DNA of 64,000 nt from Bugula neritina. Its lineage: Eukaryota; Bryozoa; Gymnolaemata; Cheilostomatida; Bugulidae. This document shows, piece by piece, positions 48,289 to 62,742 of the stretch (position 1 is the first letter of the stretch; each line of letters begins with the position of its first letter). The DNA lies in the NCBI GenBank assembly GCA_964035545.1, contig OZ037765.1:22700495-22764494 (forward strand), in the 5' to 3' direction. The notes beneath the pieces were generated by a model. That model saw nothing but the letters and a program-made list of their open reading frames with translations, ran no database searches and had not been told where the DNA came from. The translations under genes and the position numbers were made by a program.

Positions 48289-49887
48289 AGTATTATCTTA
48301 ATATATTATCTATTACTTGTACATTTAATGTATCTATTTTCTTTTTCGTGTCTAGTTAATTCATGCTGTAAATTACACAGTTTTATTTTTAAAACACTTG
48401 CCTTTGTAATATCCTAGTAGCGATATGAAAGGCGTGCTGGACACCAGTAACATTCTCTAATATGCTGCACTACATAGTATTTTTATTTTCACATCTAGTC
48501 ACCTGTTGCAGGCAATCACACACATGCTTTTAAACTCGCTGGTCGCTTTAGTTTAACTCATGTGTCGTTCTTTACACAAATTATCTGCATAATGTTGTAT
48601 TACTTTTTATTTTCTATTTCTTCCATGTTCTTATTATTTGTAGTTGTGCGTACTATTATCTTTATATAGTAGTTTATCTGTGTTACTGCTGCTAGATTTT
48701 TTAAGCTTGTTTAATGTTTTGGGTAACTATGTTGAAACTGTCCATTACAATTCATTTTTAATGACGTTTACTCTGTAGCTTATATCCATGTTTAAAATTG
48801 GTATTGTTGACATATGCTAGTTAGAATTTTCAAGTTTTTAGGATCTTTTAAGCTATTAGAAAGTTGTAGAAAATGGCGGGCCATAAAATTTTTTAATCAT
48901 GAAAAAATATCCTGAATGTCTAGAATAATTCAACTGCCTGTAAATCATAATAATTTGTTATATGAGAAAATAAAAGCAGAAATATGTCAGACGTGCTGTG
49001 TTTTGATTTTAGCTCAAACAAAGCATGAAATGCTAGATTTGCGATACTTATTATGTTTTTATGGCAAAAGTGCATAAACTCTGTTACAATAACCCTTAAA
49101 TTTAATATTTTTAAAAAAATTGGTGCATCAAATATGTAAGACATAATAAATGAACTAGAAATGGTAGTACTAATCATTTGAATGCATATAATACAAACTT
49201 TATAATAAATATTATGCAGGAAGTTTTATTGCAGATTTTGAAGTTACATGAAGCTTATTTTAAGTTTCAGATTCTGCACATCTATACTGGAAATATTTTG
49301 TTACATTATTGACAATTCAAGCTAATTCACTAGTCATATAATATTTCAAAGATAATTTGAAACAGAGCAAATAGTCTGCTCAAACAAAAAAAATAGCATC
49401 ATACCGTATGAGGAGTATAAGAATTTAGCAGGTGGATGTTTAAAAAACACTGCAAGTGATACATGATTGACTGCTAAGGTATATTGAGTGTTGTTACATC
49501 ATTAAGGTTAAACGTGTAAATTTTATCAGCACTTACTAATCAGATATACTGGCTGATGTTATGCAGATATGGATCAACTGTCTTTTCGGAAGGTCCTTTA
49601 CTAGGCCAGGTTATTGTAACGAGTAAAGATAAGGATAATTTATCATCTGTTTATCTCCCTATTTGAATAGATATGATTGTTTTGAAAACTTGCATTTGCA
49701 GATAGCAAAAAGTTTGGTGCTTGTAGAAGATAATTGTGAAGCCAATTGGGAAATACATTGATATATCCTCTGCAAAATAGACTACAATTTGTGGAGCACA
49801 TGCTACTACCAAGACGATAATAGAACCATACATAAGGCTACGTTTCAGATTAGTTGCTTAAGGGTCCAAGTAGCCTAGCAATTCAGG
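48038..49887. other. DGKQ 3' flank and intergenic DNA
   Basis: No gene recognised between the DGKQ stop and the peroxidase start. Contains the DGKQ 3' UTR, a long (TA)n tract and otherwise AT-rich sequence. A candidate AATAAA lies near 49203, too far to be assigned with confidence. Confidence 0.45.
48202..48285 (+). repeat. (TA)n microsatellite, about 84 bp
   Basis: Uninterrupted TA dinucleotides 165 bp after the DGKQ stop. Confidence 0.95.
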
Positions 49888-50522
49888 ATGGTGGCTGCTG
49901 CAAAGTTGCTTGTGACAGCAATATTAATACTTTTCATAGTTAATACGGTAATTATAACAAATCTGGTTTCAAATTTATGCTTAATTTGTCCAAGTTCTCT
50001 TAAAGCTGGCATTTCAGCAGCAAGCATCTTTGTTGAAATACAGTTTGTGTTTATATTAAATATGGATCAACATAAATAATGCGATATGTAACCACACCTA
50101 CTACTAATTTAAAAGTTTTCATAGCAAAAGCATTTTCTATAAACTTAAACTTAGAGTTTTCATTTAACAAAAATAATAAGTTTAAAATTCGTAACTTTTC
50201 TGTATAGTAGAATAAAAATGTTAGTTTACTTAGTTTAGTTCAGATGTCTCTGCAAAGTAATTTATACTACTGCTTCATAGCAAGCTTTGAACAAAGCAGA
50301 GGAATATGACTTGAGAGGAAAAATAAGAAAAATGATAACCGAAGATGGTGACATTCCGGAACTGACCCCTGGTGGCGGAGGACCCATGGAGCTTAAGATG
50401 GTGGCTGGGCTGGTGAGATTAGCCTTCCATGATTGTGTTGGGAAAAAGTGTGATGGCTGTATTAATAAGAAGAACCCAGAAAATGCAGGTTAGATGCTTC
50501 TAATAAACAGATCTAGCATTAT

Positions 50523-50598
<76 letters not shown>

Positions 50599-51476
50599 AG
50601 GACTGTGAAGGAAGTGGAATTGTTTTGTCGTATTGGTTTTCAAAACCTTTACTTGCCTAATATTTTTGAATTTTTCAACTATAAGCAGAGTCTTGGACTT
50701 GACTTAGAACTTATCCTAGTCAGCATCTATTATTGCTACATCAAATAATGTCTGATTTATAATGTTAAACGATGAACCTGCCCATTAGGTCTTGAGTTCT
50801 ACATTGAGAAGACTGAAAAGTTGTACCAGAAAGTCAAAAATACTGTAACACCCAAAATATCAAGAGCAGACTTCTGGGCCCTCGCCGCTTTAGAAGCCAT
50901 TGACTTTGCAGTAGACCGTGCCACATGCAGAAGATGCAAGAGAGTAGGTCCAGTTATCAAGTAAGTATTCAGGTGTTTGGAGATTACAAACTTACTATAC
51001 AATTCTATTATTCCACAGTCATTTTTCTGCATTCAAAAAGTTTGGAATCTGCAAATTCTTAAAACTTGCTTTGTTACTCTAATCTAAACAGATTGGACTA
51101 ACACCTAGAGACTTAAGACAATTGCTATTTAGAAACCAGGTCTTCAAATGACATTGATCATGTTTTACCCAGGATGCATTAGCTATGAAATGTCTACAGC
51201 TTTGTTATGAAATTACACAAATATCTATTATAACATCACAGGATGAAAACTGGCCGTAAAGACTGTGCAGGAAGCCCAAAAGGATCTCCCTGGACAAATG
51301 ATTGGCACGAGTTCCCAGACCCTCTTGGGACAACTAAAGATACAACATCGTATTTTAAGAAAATGTTTGATTTTGGAGACATGGAGACTGTTGCTATTTT
51401 AGGTAAAATTATCCTGTTCCCAAAGTGGTTTTAACTCTTTCACCAAGATTAGATACATTGTCATAAATGTACAGTG

Positions 51477-51575
<99 letters not shown>

Positions 51576-52745
51576 TATAATATATATATAGTATATATAT
51601 AGTATATCTAGTATATATATAGTATATCTAGTATATATATATATGTATATGCTTATAAATGTTTTCATTTCAATGAAAATATTTATATAATTAGCTCATA
51701 TATCTTATGCAGTAAAGCCTGTCATAATAAGCCGTAGCAACATAAAAAATGTGTACAATAGTCTGTGTCCTATAAAATAAAAGTCCTGTAACCTAAAATC
51801 CAAGCCAACAGTTAAAAACTTGAGCTAGGATGTAGACAGCTTCTTTTGCACATAAACGACTAGGCTGTGATATCTCAAAATACTAATACTGTGTCAGTTT
51901 CAGTGTTAATTTGTGTTATCATATAAAGGAAATGTAGTTCAGTTATATATTTCAGTCTAGCAAAATTATAAATTCATAGCCTGCGGTTTCAGTTTTAATA
52001 AGAGATTTTTTAAAAAAAACTTAATGGCTTAACTTGTCAGTTTTCATCTTTGACAAATTAAAATAAGTACTAAAATTTCAGGCGCTCATACCCTGGGCCA
52101 AGCTCACCCATCAGCCTCAGGGTTCAGCCGGCCATGGGTACCGCAGAAGAACAGATTCAACAATGATTACTACAAGGCACTGTTGAAGAAGCAGTGGACT
52201 CAGGTCAGTGTGAGACGGAGACCTCGCCAGCCTCAAAAATGGCAATGGGTAAGAAGGCTATTTTACTGCATTCTAATAAATTGGAATGTTCATGATATAT
52301 TGTGCATGCTTGTATATTAGGTCTGTAAATAGTTTAAAGCAATGACGTCAGTTAACAAGTAGTAATTTGAATACTTTATATGTGACAGAGATATAAGGTC
52401 TGTGCAGGTGTAACTACTTTAAAGATCCAATATCTAACTAACACCATTTATCTTGAATGCACACAGGAAAATAATGATGAGCGGAGAGGAACAATGATGC
52501 TAAACTGTGACATGAGCATGCTCAAGAATTTGACAGATGTGTCAAAATACGGAGAGGTGAGAGGTTGTACCTATAAAACATGCAAGACTGTCACCCCAGG
52601 CGAGTCCAACACAGCCGTGTGGGTGAAGAAGTTTGCGGCAGACAATGAACTGTTTATGGAGAAGTTTGGCAAAGCATTCCAGAAAATGATTCGTCACGGA
52701 TATACCAACCTTCAAGATGTTGACCCTTACAAGGGATTCGGTTAA
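49888..52745 (+). CDS. Secreted plant-type haem peroxidase, 348 aa
   Basis: Exons 49888-49947, 50281-50488, 50789-50960, 51242-51402, 52082-52248 and 52467-52745; phases agree and total 1047 nt. The enzyme should use H2O2 to oxidise a donor through a b-type haem. Exon 1 gives a signal peptide ([20 protein letters not shown], cleavage likely soon after). Distal haem side: LVRLAFHDC with Arg66, Phe69 and His70. Proximal side: [14 protein letters not shown] with His203. Several Cys ([16 protein letters not shown]) suggest disulphides. This belongs to the plant/fungal/bacterial peroxidase superfamily, not to animal myeloperoxidase-type enzymes; related proteins, often labelled putative ascorbate peroxidases, are known in Hydra and molluscs. 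The introns and (TA)n tracts match the neighbouring animal genes, so it is not contamination. Donor substrate unknown. Confidence 0.88.
50528..50595 (+). repeat. (TA)n microsatellite in peroxidase intron 2
   Basis: Pure TA run of about 68 bp between exons 2 and 3. Confidence 0.95.
51481..51650 (+). repeat. (TA)n tract grading into TATAGTATATC repeats, peroxidase intron 4
   Basis: About 85 bp of TA dinucleotides followed by ATATATAATAT and repeated AGTATATCTAGTATATATAT units. Confidence 0.95.
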
Positions 52746-53589
52746 TTAATATTTCATGTCGCTAACATTTACTACAAAATAGCTTTAAAACCTACCCATC
52801 AACAATTATATTACTGTATTATTAATTTGACTCATTTTCAGCAAAAAAATAAATAAAATTTAAAGTACAACAGCCATTAGCACTATTGGTAATTTACTTG
52901 GAACAGCTGAAGTTCTAATTACAATGCACCGACAAAATTCATCTTGATTGAGATTTCAAAGTTTCTTTGGTACCAGCAGCAATATAACTTGCATGGTGAG
53001 TGAGCTTGCAAGATTAGAGCTAACTTTCTTGAACTTTGGTACGACAACAAAAGCATCATTGACATCAGATACTAACTTTTCCAGTATTCAAATAAGAGCA
53101 TGCCATGCATTTAATGATTAAATTTCAAGTAAGTTAAATTATTATCTAATCAAGGTTTTATTTAGCTCAACTGAATGCCCAAAGAATATTTCAATCAATA
53201 TAACTTATGCCCTAAACAGATAACACTGATATATAGTAAAGTCATAACACAGCATTGCTGCCTATTGTTGAAACACAATATAGTCATTTTAACAGCCACA
53301 AGAAAAATATATTCCATCAATATCAGTAATAACTTAATAAAAAAGCAAGTACAAGTCAGCCCAAAATCTTCACAAGATTATGAGATAAAATAACAACACA
53401 ATAGTGGATCTCATGTAATACTAAAGCCACAGGTTTTAAAGTCCATAATAATAGTACCATTAATTTAATGGTAGTATAAAAGTAATGAGATAGAAAATCA
53501 GTAGTTCCACAGTGACAGCTTGTAAACGGCACTGCTAGACGCGAGTGTTGAGAAGATAATCCCCAACATCACACATTAATATTGTTCCA
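52746..53589. other. Convergent intergenic region, peroxidase and FAM193 3' ends
   Basis: Short AT-rich spacer between two converging genes. It should hold both 3' UTRs: overlapping AATAAA on the plus strand at 52848-52857 and a minus-strand AATAAA near 53156. Nothing else recognised. Confidence 0.5.
52848..52857 (+). terminator. Poly(A) signal of the peroxidase gene
   Basis: Two overlapping AATAAA hexamers about 105 bp after the TAA stop. Confidence 0.55.
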
Positions 53590-56500
53590 TCAGCAAGTTA
53601 GTCCTTTCCTCTTCACTACCTGCACATCCTTCATGTTCAGGTTAACAGATATCTTAGGAGCTTCAGGAGCCGGTTCGGTCATGACAAACCTGACAAACAC
53701 CACAAGATGCATGCATAAAATTGATTGATGCGAGCCAACGCCAAAATTATATAATGTTTACGGCATCAAAATGAAATGAAACCTGCTGTACCAAATACTA
53801 GCACACTGGCTAATTTCATATCAAGTATTTTTAGTTCCAACACCGAAATACGATACAAATGTTATCTCTAATATATGATTACATGCATAAGTTTGAAAAA
53901 GAGAATTTCTTGCATTTAACCTGATTAATATTGACATCTCAACAAAGATTATATAAAGTGCTTTGTTTCACCCAACACAATTGTTTGCACTACACTTTGC
54001 GGAGTTGCCAACCCTTTGCGTACACAGCTCAAATTTACTAGATCTTGCTGATTACATACTACAAAGAAAAGCTGCAATACCTTTTAAAGTCATTGAGCTC
54101 TTTAGCAAACTGATCATGCTCCTCAACCTCTTCATCATCCATGGGTAAGAATATATCATCCTCAAACTTTTCCTTCTTCCCAGATTTCTTCCTTCCCATC
54201 TGCTGCTCCTGTAGCACAACATTAGTTACTTGTAAACAAAACTCACTGAAGGAAAATATCTGAACAATAATATTGATTCATATTTACAGCAATAAAACAT
54301 AACATAAAACATATCTGAAGAACATGGTTCTGCATTTGATACAAATAAACAGCTGATTATACCTGATGAGACCGGATTGAATGATTCCTTTGACCACGGC
54401 CACACGTGACATTGTATACATCACCATTGTGGGTGTGAGAGGACTGCTGGGATGGCGTAGACTCCTGACCTTCTGGTTGTAGTCTCTGAGAGTTTGGTGC
54501 ACGTTTAGCAGGAGCCTGTAACATGTTATGACACAACTTTTACAGGAAGCACTAAACCTCTACAGATAAACACTGTGTGGTTATTCAACTATTCATAAGA
54601 TTTCTTGACCCACAATTTAATAAATTAATGCAGTACCTTGCTAATAGCGTGATTAAGTTTTCTATCATCAATACTGGTGGCTAGTGTAGGGGAGACGTTC
54701 TCAATCAGCCTTTTCCTTTTATCAGAGACATTCAGTTGCTTTTTTGTGTTTGCAGGATATCTGAATATTCATAGCATATTATATTGTAGATATTATATTG
54801 TAGCTACTATATTGTAGATACTATATTGTAGATATTATGAAAGTAATGATATTATCGATAGCAAGATTTCAGAAACATAGTATATATTATGAACTATTTA
54901 GCATACCTAGTATTAACACTTATAGCAAATTTAGGACAAATTATCACAACAAATTCCATGATTGGATGCTACTAATAATTGGTAGTTATTATATAACTTT
55001 TATTGGAGTTGTTCACTTTATCAGAAAAAAATTTCATCTCTTGAAAACTGCACATATTAACAGAGTAGCACACTTTATAATGGCTGTGAAAAACTTCAGG
55101 TTATTATTCTAATTTTGTACAATACATGTTTTTAAAAAGAGGCCAAATGTTGATGTTCATGTAGCAAAGTTTCATGAAAGAAAAGAAAATTTTCATCTCT
55201 CAAATTTTACCATTTCTTTGCAGTCTTTAATGAGTAAATCACCGTAGTGAGCAAAATTTAGTTGAAAGAAAAAAATGTGTTACTTTATGCGTATACATGA
55301 AAAATATAGCAAATGTAAGCCTTACAACTGATCTAAATAGACACTGGTATAGTGATGGCATTGTTAGTTATTGTGTCACATATTACCTGTTGTTGCTACA
55401 ACGAGACAGATGCGAGTCTTGCAGTGTGTTATATCCTGCACCACCTGTGCTCTGGTCATTCTGCGTGAGATTTTGGTTGCAGCCAGAGTTGCCTGTCCTG
55501 GCCTGACTTGACTTAGCATTGTTGGGTAACGTGTTACGATGGGCGGGCTCGCTGTGACTGCTGATGTTGGATATGGACTTGGATGACTTCAACGCGTCAT
55601 TCGGCTGAGTTTTTGGTAGTGAGGCCTGCGCGGATTTAGCTCTTTCATTGTCTGGAGATGATGACGTGACACGCTTTTGATTATCCTTTCTGTAAACCAA
55701 TAAGAAAAGCTGTTAGAAGAGAAAATTATGGTACAAAGAAAAGCTGTTACGTCTTGCAAACCTCAGCTAATAAATAGGTTGGAGAAGTTTTGAAAGTCTG
55801 GAAAAATATGTCAAGGCTGATGTAAAAGCATTAATGATAGAATAGTGAAAAAAGCTGGAAGAAATGCAATATTTCAGACTGATCAATGAAACTGTTTCGT
55901 TAAATTTTTATGACATTGTAAAATAAATCCATAGCAAGCTTTTTTGTTATCATTTTATAAGTTATTCATTACTGAAGTTTTTTTAGACAACACAGCCCAC
56001 TAAACATGTAAAATTCTTTCATCCCATAGAAAATATGCAAATAATCAACATTTTCATCGCTTGCAATTTGTAGAAATAACCTGCTTTGTTTAGACTTATA
56101 CTTTCAGAAATCTTTGCCAGCTGTTGGCACAGATTATACCTGCCCAGAGTGATGAGTATTAACTCGCTGACATCCACAGAAACGTGACATACAAATTCTA
56201 CTGCTTACAGTACAACTCGCTTCAAATTCAAAAACTTCTCAAGTGACAATCACTAAAATATGAGAAGATGCAAGCATAGGTCAAACTGATCAGATCAGTA
56301 AAGAAAAACTCGACAAAGTAAACATACTTGGCATTTGGCTGTTTCTTGGACTGGCGCTGCTGAGAGTTGTGTCTGTCTGCTGCATTCTCGGTTTTAGCAG
56401 ACGTCTGGTGCCGGGAGGACATGTTCTGCGTCTGAGCTGTTATCTTCTCAGAGTCGCTGTCGGCATCACTATCTGAGTTGGCAGCTGACTTGCTGTCCAC

Positions 56501-59500
56501 TCTGGGCAGCTGCTTCACCTGCTGCATACGCCTCGCTTTCCTCTCCGCCTGCATAAAATCACATTTAAAGAGATCCAAACATGCCAACATATGCCACAGT
56601 GTCATAACGCCGCCAATTTAGAATCATTCCAAATTCTTAAGCCATTTAAATTTCTTTTAACAACTTTAACCAAGAATTCTGAAGAGATGACAACTCTGAA
56701 ACACAACACAATGAGCTATGAGTGAGAAATAAACCTTTTTCAGCTTTCTTCTCTGCTTTTTATCCAGCTTTTGCGAGTCCCAGGTGTTGATTTCCTCCCC
56801 GGTGATGTATTTGAGCAGTTCGCTGAGATCTCGGTTTCCTATGGTCCCTTCAGCTGGTTGAGTGGTGGCTGACGCGGATGACTAAACATAACAGGAAGTA
56901 AAACATTAGCTGGCTATACAGAGGCAGCGAGTAGCTGTACTCAAAGTAGTCATTACATAATGTCACAACTAGCAATGCTGTAAATGGCAAACCTTATTTG
57001 TGTTGACTGGCAGACTGGGGGAAGCAGCCAATATGGCCGCTGACTTTAGACTTGGCGTTGCGGCAGCTGTTACCGCTTCAAGCGTACTGATTGGCACCAG
57101 GTCATGACCTTTCGAACAGGGAGTCAACTTCTGATTCTTCTTTTTCAGGCGCGACCTCAACCTCTCCCTAATCTCGGCGTAGTTCTTACTGGTGGGCAAA
57201 GGGGTGGGCTACCAGAACACACCGTACAGTGAGACACAAGAGAGAAGTGGAGCAGCGACTATTGTGCATTCAATGCAAGACTCAACAAAATTATGCAATT
57301 AGCTCTAGCTAAGAAACTCATGTGTCTAAATACTAAGTTATGCGGGTGGAGTTATATTAGCAACCACTTCCTGTTTCAGGAACAATGCAGTACAGAAGGT
57401 AACAGCCACTGTTATCAACAAATCAGAACAAAATGTAAAACAGGTTAAAAGGCAGCAACACGGCGCACTAAGTTACCTTAGGCAGTGACAACTGAAAGCA
57501 TACATATCACTTCATATTATAATGTTGCAAGTCGCATAAGCAAACAAATTAGAAATCGTACATCAGTAGTACATACAGCTGTGAGACAGGTAAAAAACTA
57601 GTTTGAAATGCCATTATAATGATACCCAGCAACGACTCTACAACAAGTGACCAATATTTGCCAACATTATTAGGACTGTAAACTAGACTTTAGAGCATTT
57701 GTTCTCCAACTCACCAAAAACAGTGACTCTAATTAAAACCTTACGCGTTGACAATCCTTTTTAATAATGCCGTCAAAATCGTGAGTACAAAGTCAACCAC
57801 AATGTCTACGTTTCACTAAAGTCCACCAGTTACACATATACTGAGCCCTTACCTGGCCATGTCCAAAGAATTCACAGTAGCAGCAGTCGCAGTATTTACT
57901 GTCTTTTTGATTGGACGTGGAAGTGGATGAACTTTGACCTGAACAACTATCACCATCCTCGTCCTCCGAATGAGCCAAACAACCACCACCATCCGTCTCT
58001 CCTGATTGTTGACTGTTTAACAAGATAAATAGAATATACTACCGTCACTACTGTATAGTAAATAGTATATACTACTATCACTACTGCATAGTACATACTA
58101 CATAGTATGTGGTACTGTCACTACTATGTACCTATGCAGGGCTACAAATGATAACCTTGACACGTGGTGTGTAACTCTGTAAAACTGGTAGCGAGGCACT
58201 TTAGTTTTAAAACATACTAAAACAACTAAAAAACTCTCCTAAAGTTACTAAAGTTGAATAAAAGAGACATTAACAAACCTGACAGGCAAAACTGTTTGAT
58301 GAGCGGATTTGTTGGTAGGTTTAGTCGAGTTGATGTTGTTAGCAGTGGCAGTGGTCTTAGTTTTCTGGGGAGTTGTGTGGTGACAAGAAGTTTTGACCTT
58401 GGCATTGTTAATCAGTGTGCTCACGGGCTAAAGTGTATTATAAACTAGAGTTAAAGTGACATTTACATAACAAAAGATGTGTGTATAGAATGAAGAGTAC
58501 AGGTTACATGTACGGAATATAAGCTAGGTGCATATCGCTAGTATTATAACATAATGTAAGATGAGAAACACTAGGCAATATATATTAACAATTTTATTTT
58601 CTAAGAGTTTTGAAAGTTGTGCAATCCGTAAAACCTTATAATATCTACACAGAGTAGCGGGCTACCTGTTGTTGTATTGAATTAGTGCCACAGTTGGTAA
58701 CTGGGTACAGGGTAGGTTGCGGGGGCACACACATACGCTCCGTACCAGAAAGGTGAGCTGCAGAGGCCGAGGTAGAAGTTTTGGTGGTGGATTCTGATTG
58801 AACAATTCTATCAGCCTGAAAACCAATCATACAATATCACAGAGAACAAACATGATACAAAGTGTTCACTTCATCTAAACCTGTGGCAGTGACTTGATAG
58901 GAGATAACTCCTAAAGTTAATATCAGAGAATATATTATTAGACCCTACATGCTCATGGAATGGTAGAATGTAGAATTTACTAGTTTATTGCAGTAACAAC
59001 ATATATATCTACAAGAAGCTGTGATACCACGCAACTAGATATGGCTGAAGTACACAGCAATCACAGTTATTGAAATAATAGGTAAGACTACACCAAGTGT
59101 TAACAGTAACTGAAGACAGGAAATTTGACCAGTAAATTCACTCACTAGCTCCGACTTGACCGTAGACTGAGATCTTGTTTTCAAGTGGTTGAAGGGGCCG
59201 GGCAGGTTCTTAAAGCACTCCTCAGTGTGTTCATGCGGCGTGTCGGAGTCTGTGACGTGAGGATAAGCCTGGCGACAGGAGGGGTGCACTTGCTGTTTCA
59301 TCAGCTGCCAGGGGTGGAGGGTGGAGGCGCGAGATGCCAGGTTGCTTATCAGAGGCACGTTAGCAGTAACCATGGGATCGAATGAGAATGCTACAGATAC
59401 AGAGCTGAGTGTATCACGTGCAACATTGATTGTGACAAGTCAGTTTATTGGTTTAACAAACGTTTCTATTTCAACATGTTTTCCAACTAAATTTGTATTC

Positions 59501-62500
59501 AGGAGTGTTGCCTGTTAGCTTATCTATTTTATCATGCCTCTAGTTTTCAGCACCCTCAAAATGTCTACCTTTGCCGCAGGTTTAATCGTGTTTTGCTATG
59601 TTAGCTGACATAGAATACCCATGTAGATGCCACACAACTCTAAGAAACTAAATTAATTCAACCATAGTGACAGTTAATACAGAGTATGTATCTCTAGCAC
59701 TCACCACTTGGGTTGAAGACGGGTGGTGGGGGAGCCAGAAGGAGGTCTGACTGGTTGACTCGGGTTGTGCTGTAGTTGGAGAAGCTGGTGCAGGCAGGAA
59801 ATGACTGGCCAATATTAACGCCGTCTAAGAAGATGCGAATATTTAGTATATCAGTGTATTTACATATTATATGCTGCTCTGGACAATAGCGAGGCATGTA
59901 CATCACAGATGACAGCATCAGCTGATTAGAGAGTATTGCAAACTAAATCTATATAGTAATAGAATATAAAACTCGGAATATTCCAGCAGGTTCCACACTA
60001 CTATAAACATCAAGCGTGTATACACTAAGTTGCAGGAGTTGTCCTTCACATATCAAAGTTGATCAAACATCACAGCAGCTAATACTAAATACAAGGTAAG
60101 TAAATGATGTGGAGATGCAGAAGTAGATTAGTATAGTTCTGGTGGCTTGTCAGACTTACTCAGAGATGAGAAGGTAGAAGCGGACGAATCGCTCGAAGAG
60201 CAGCTGCGAGATGTTTTAATCTGATCTCTGAGACACGGCGGAGAGACGGGCGAGCTGTCGCTGAATGGTGGGTTGAAGGCAGAGTTGCTTCTTTTCTGTT
60301 TCAACTGAATAATTGTACAAATTATTGTTGCAACAATCCGGCACACTTAAAAGATATCATCAGCTAATTATATAGGTTACAGTTGATTGGGTTCAACAAT
60401 GAGATGTCAAGAGAGTAGACACTAATATGTTTATTAAATCGAAATAAATAATCATTCAACACAAAATAGATGTATAGGCTATTGAGTTTACTATGCTGAT
60501 ATTTAGTAGCGAGACACACCTTTTCTAGCTGTTTGACAAGTTCTGGGTTCTGATTATGTAAGTTGTAGAGGTGTGGTTGTATGAGTGATTGAGCCGAGGA
60601 CAATCTTGCTGCTCCTAGGCGGGCCGGATCCATGCCCCCTACTCGGGACCCGTGTATGTGTGGGTAAAGGTGGAGAGCTGCAGGTTTTGGTATATGAGAT
60701 ACAGGAACCTGGGAAGAGAATACCTTACAGTCAAGTAGTGAACATAGTAGAGCCATGTCAACACTGAGCAGTCACTGAGCATAAGCATAGCACTAACAGA
60801 GGCGGTTAACAAATGAAGGGAGTTTGTTAGATCAATTGATGATATGAGACAATAAAGGCTATTAGCAGAGTCAGTATTCAAATAAAAGGGCCTGTCTTTT
60901 GTTGCTTTGTTGACCTATTTGTTTTGATTAGCTTTCATTAGGTTGGATACAAGTGAGAACACAACTGACAAATATACACAAGCCGAGTTATACTAGCAGC
61001 ATAGCAACACACAAACTATTTCAAACAGATAAGGTTGCTCTTGGAAGACAATTTAATCCAACTAAAGTCCTGGCAATACAGTGCTCCCTCCGTATCTCAC
61101 TAACCTCAATTCAAAACATAGTAGAATACCGGATTCAACTCGTGGATTCTTTAAATTCAGCCATTTTGTCTCTATACACACATACATAAGCCACAAAACG
61201 GGGGTCCAAGCCCTTCTAGTGACTTATGGAATTTCAAAAGGAAGGTAACTGTGAGATACAGCGGGAACACTGTACTATAATTCCTATTTTGATGAGTGGT
61301 TTTAGAGGAAATGTAAAGGAGATTGGACTAACATCAGTTTATGAGAGTATAAGAACAAATCCGCAACATAATTGATAGAGTAGTGGTCAATTTTTGTCAA
61401 TAAAACAATGTGGTGTGAATATCAACTAGCAAGTGTCAAACTGCATGCAAATCCTCAACTGTTATGGCCAATCCAGGTAGGCAATGAATGATTTTAATAA
61501 ATTGGTTGGCGGAGGTGACAGACTCAAATGGTTGAGGTTTTTCATCAGTCAACTTTCCACTGAAACCTATTGGACCAAAATCGTTGTCCACCTGAACACA
61601 CATGACATCATGGTACAGCTATATGGTAGAGAACGGCAGCACAATGCTGCATGTTTCCGATGAGGAGGCAAACATAAATAACTCAAACCTATTCCCGTAT
61701 TCTGCACCCACGTGTTGAGAAGAAGGGATACTATTACAAGCAGGTAATCCAATGTTTCGCTGACTTACGTTGGCTGAGAAGGCAGAAGAGTGACCAGTAG
61801 TGATGACAGTGGTAGCAGGTGTAGCAGAGTTTGAGACAGGGCTGGCAGCGGGGATATTGTGAAGACAGGCTGCCGGTCGCTTGCACTCGTGGCACTGGCA
61901 GGAGGAGGGGTCTGAGAGATTGTTTGGAGCTGCATCCTGCAACTGGGCTTTAGCTGCTTCCGCCTTCAACTTGGCTTTCTCCTGCTCCTCCAGGAAGTGC
62001 TCAAAGAGGTTTAGTTGCGGGTCCCTACCATAATATTACTGTTAGTTAGCTTCGTTTGTATGTATATATACTGGGGAAATTTTGTTAGTCCAAGTACATT
62101 ATTTTCTATACACATTTTGGATAAAATCAACTGCCATGGGAGTATAACTTTTATGATACATATTTTACGAACAAACAGACTTGCTAAAATGTTTAGTTGT
62201 CAAATTATGAATCAGCAGTAATATTCACCTCCCTGTGAGGAGCTTTGCAATGAGAACAGACATGATAATAGTTACAGGAGCAGCAATGACAACTTTGTGT
62301 GTTCTTAAGTTCCAAGTATCTTTAGAGAGTTTTGAATTTTAAAGATAATCCGTTTAGTTTATTCTAGAGTTATAGCAGTAAGAATTTACAATAGGAATAA
62401 TAATAAAAAATACGCAATAAGAATTTGCAAGAGAAACTTGCACCCACAGTCGCGAGATTATTACAAACTAAAAAAGAAGAGCAATAGTGTCTGTATTAAC

Positions 62501-62742
62501 ATGACAGAGTAAAAAGCTTGCAGAACGTCTGCTATTCTGTACCTTCTGAGTTTCTCCTCCCAGGAATCTGGTGAATCACAATCACTACCCAGCTCATCGC
62601 TGCCAGCATCGCTGCTGGAATACGAGGAGGAGAATGACGGAGGTTTCACCGACATGTCAAAGCCCGTAGACGTGGGAGTGATGGAGAAGGGATTAGTGCT
62701 GGCGCTGCAGTTACCGTCAGTACCCATTGGCAGCAGAGTGTC
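53590..62742 (-). CDS. FAM193A: FAM193 family protein (FAM193A-like), 5' end missing
   Basis: Seventeen minus-strand exons: 62742-62543, 62024-61769, 60708-60520, 60304-60160, 59824-59705, 59390-59146, 58815-58666, 58427-58279, 58012-57853, 57208-56993, 56881-56735, 56548-56328, 55689-55387, 54760-54637, 54515-54363, 54208-54081, 53689-53590. Phases agree; 3006 nt, 1001 residues plus stop. Diagnostic motifs: DPQLNLFEHFLEEQEKAKLK with SCQCHECKR, then KYCDCCYCEFFGHG followed by PTSKNYAEIRERLRSRLKKK, RDLSELLKYITGEE, a basic KKQRRKLKKAERKARR helix, Ser-rich linkers, and the C-terminal FEDDIFLPMDDEEVEEHDQF with ISVNLNMKDVQVV. Family function is poorly known. The first exon found begins in phase 0 (DTLLPMGTDG) and has a TTTAG acceptor, so upstream exons exist; none was recognised in 62743-64000. 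Confidence 0.9.
54776..54838 (+). repeat. Short tandem repeat, about 17-bp unit
   Basis: Four copies of TAGATATTATATTGTAG-like units in a FAM193 intron. Confidence 0.8.
58025..58135 (+). repeat. Degenerate TACTACxxTCACTACTG repeats
   Basis: Three drifted copies of ACTAC(C/T)(G/A)TCACTACTG(T/C)ATAGTA in the FAM193 intron upstream of the exon at 57853-58012. Confidence 0.7.

Noticed and set aside
48054-48290. Open frame with long Ile-Tyr repeats
   Set aside because: Translation of the (TA)n microsatellite; the same applies to the frames at 50494-50748 and 51477-51668.
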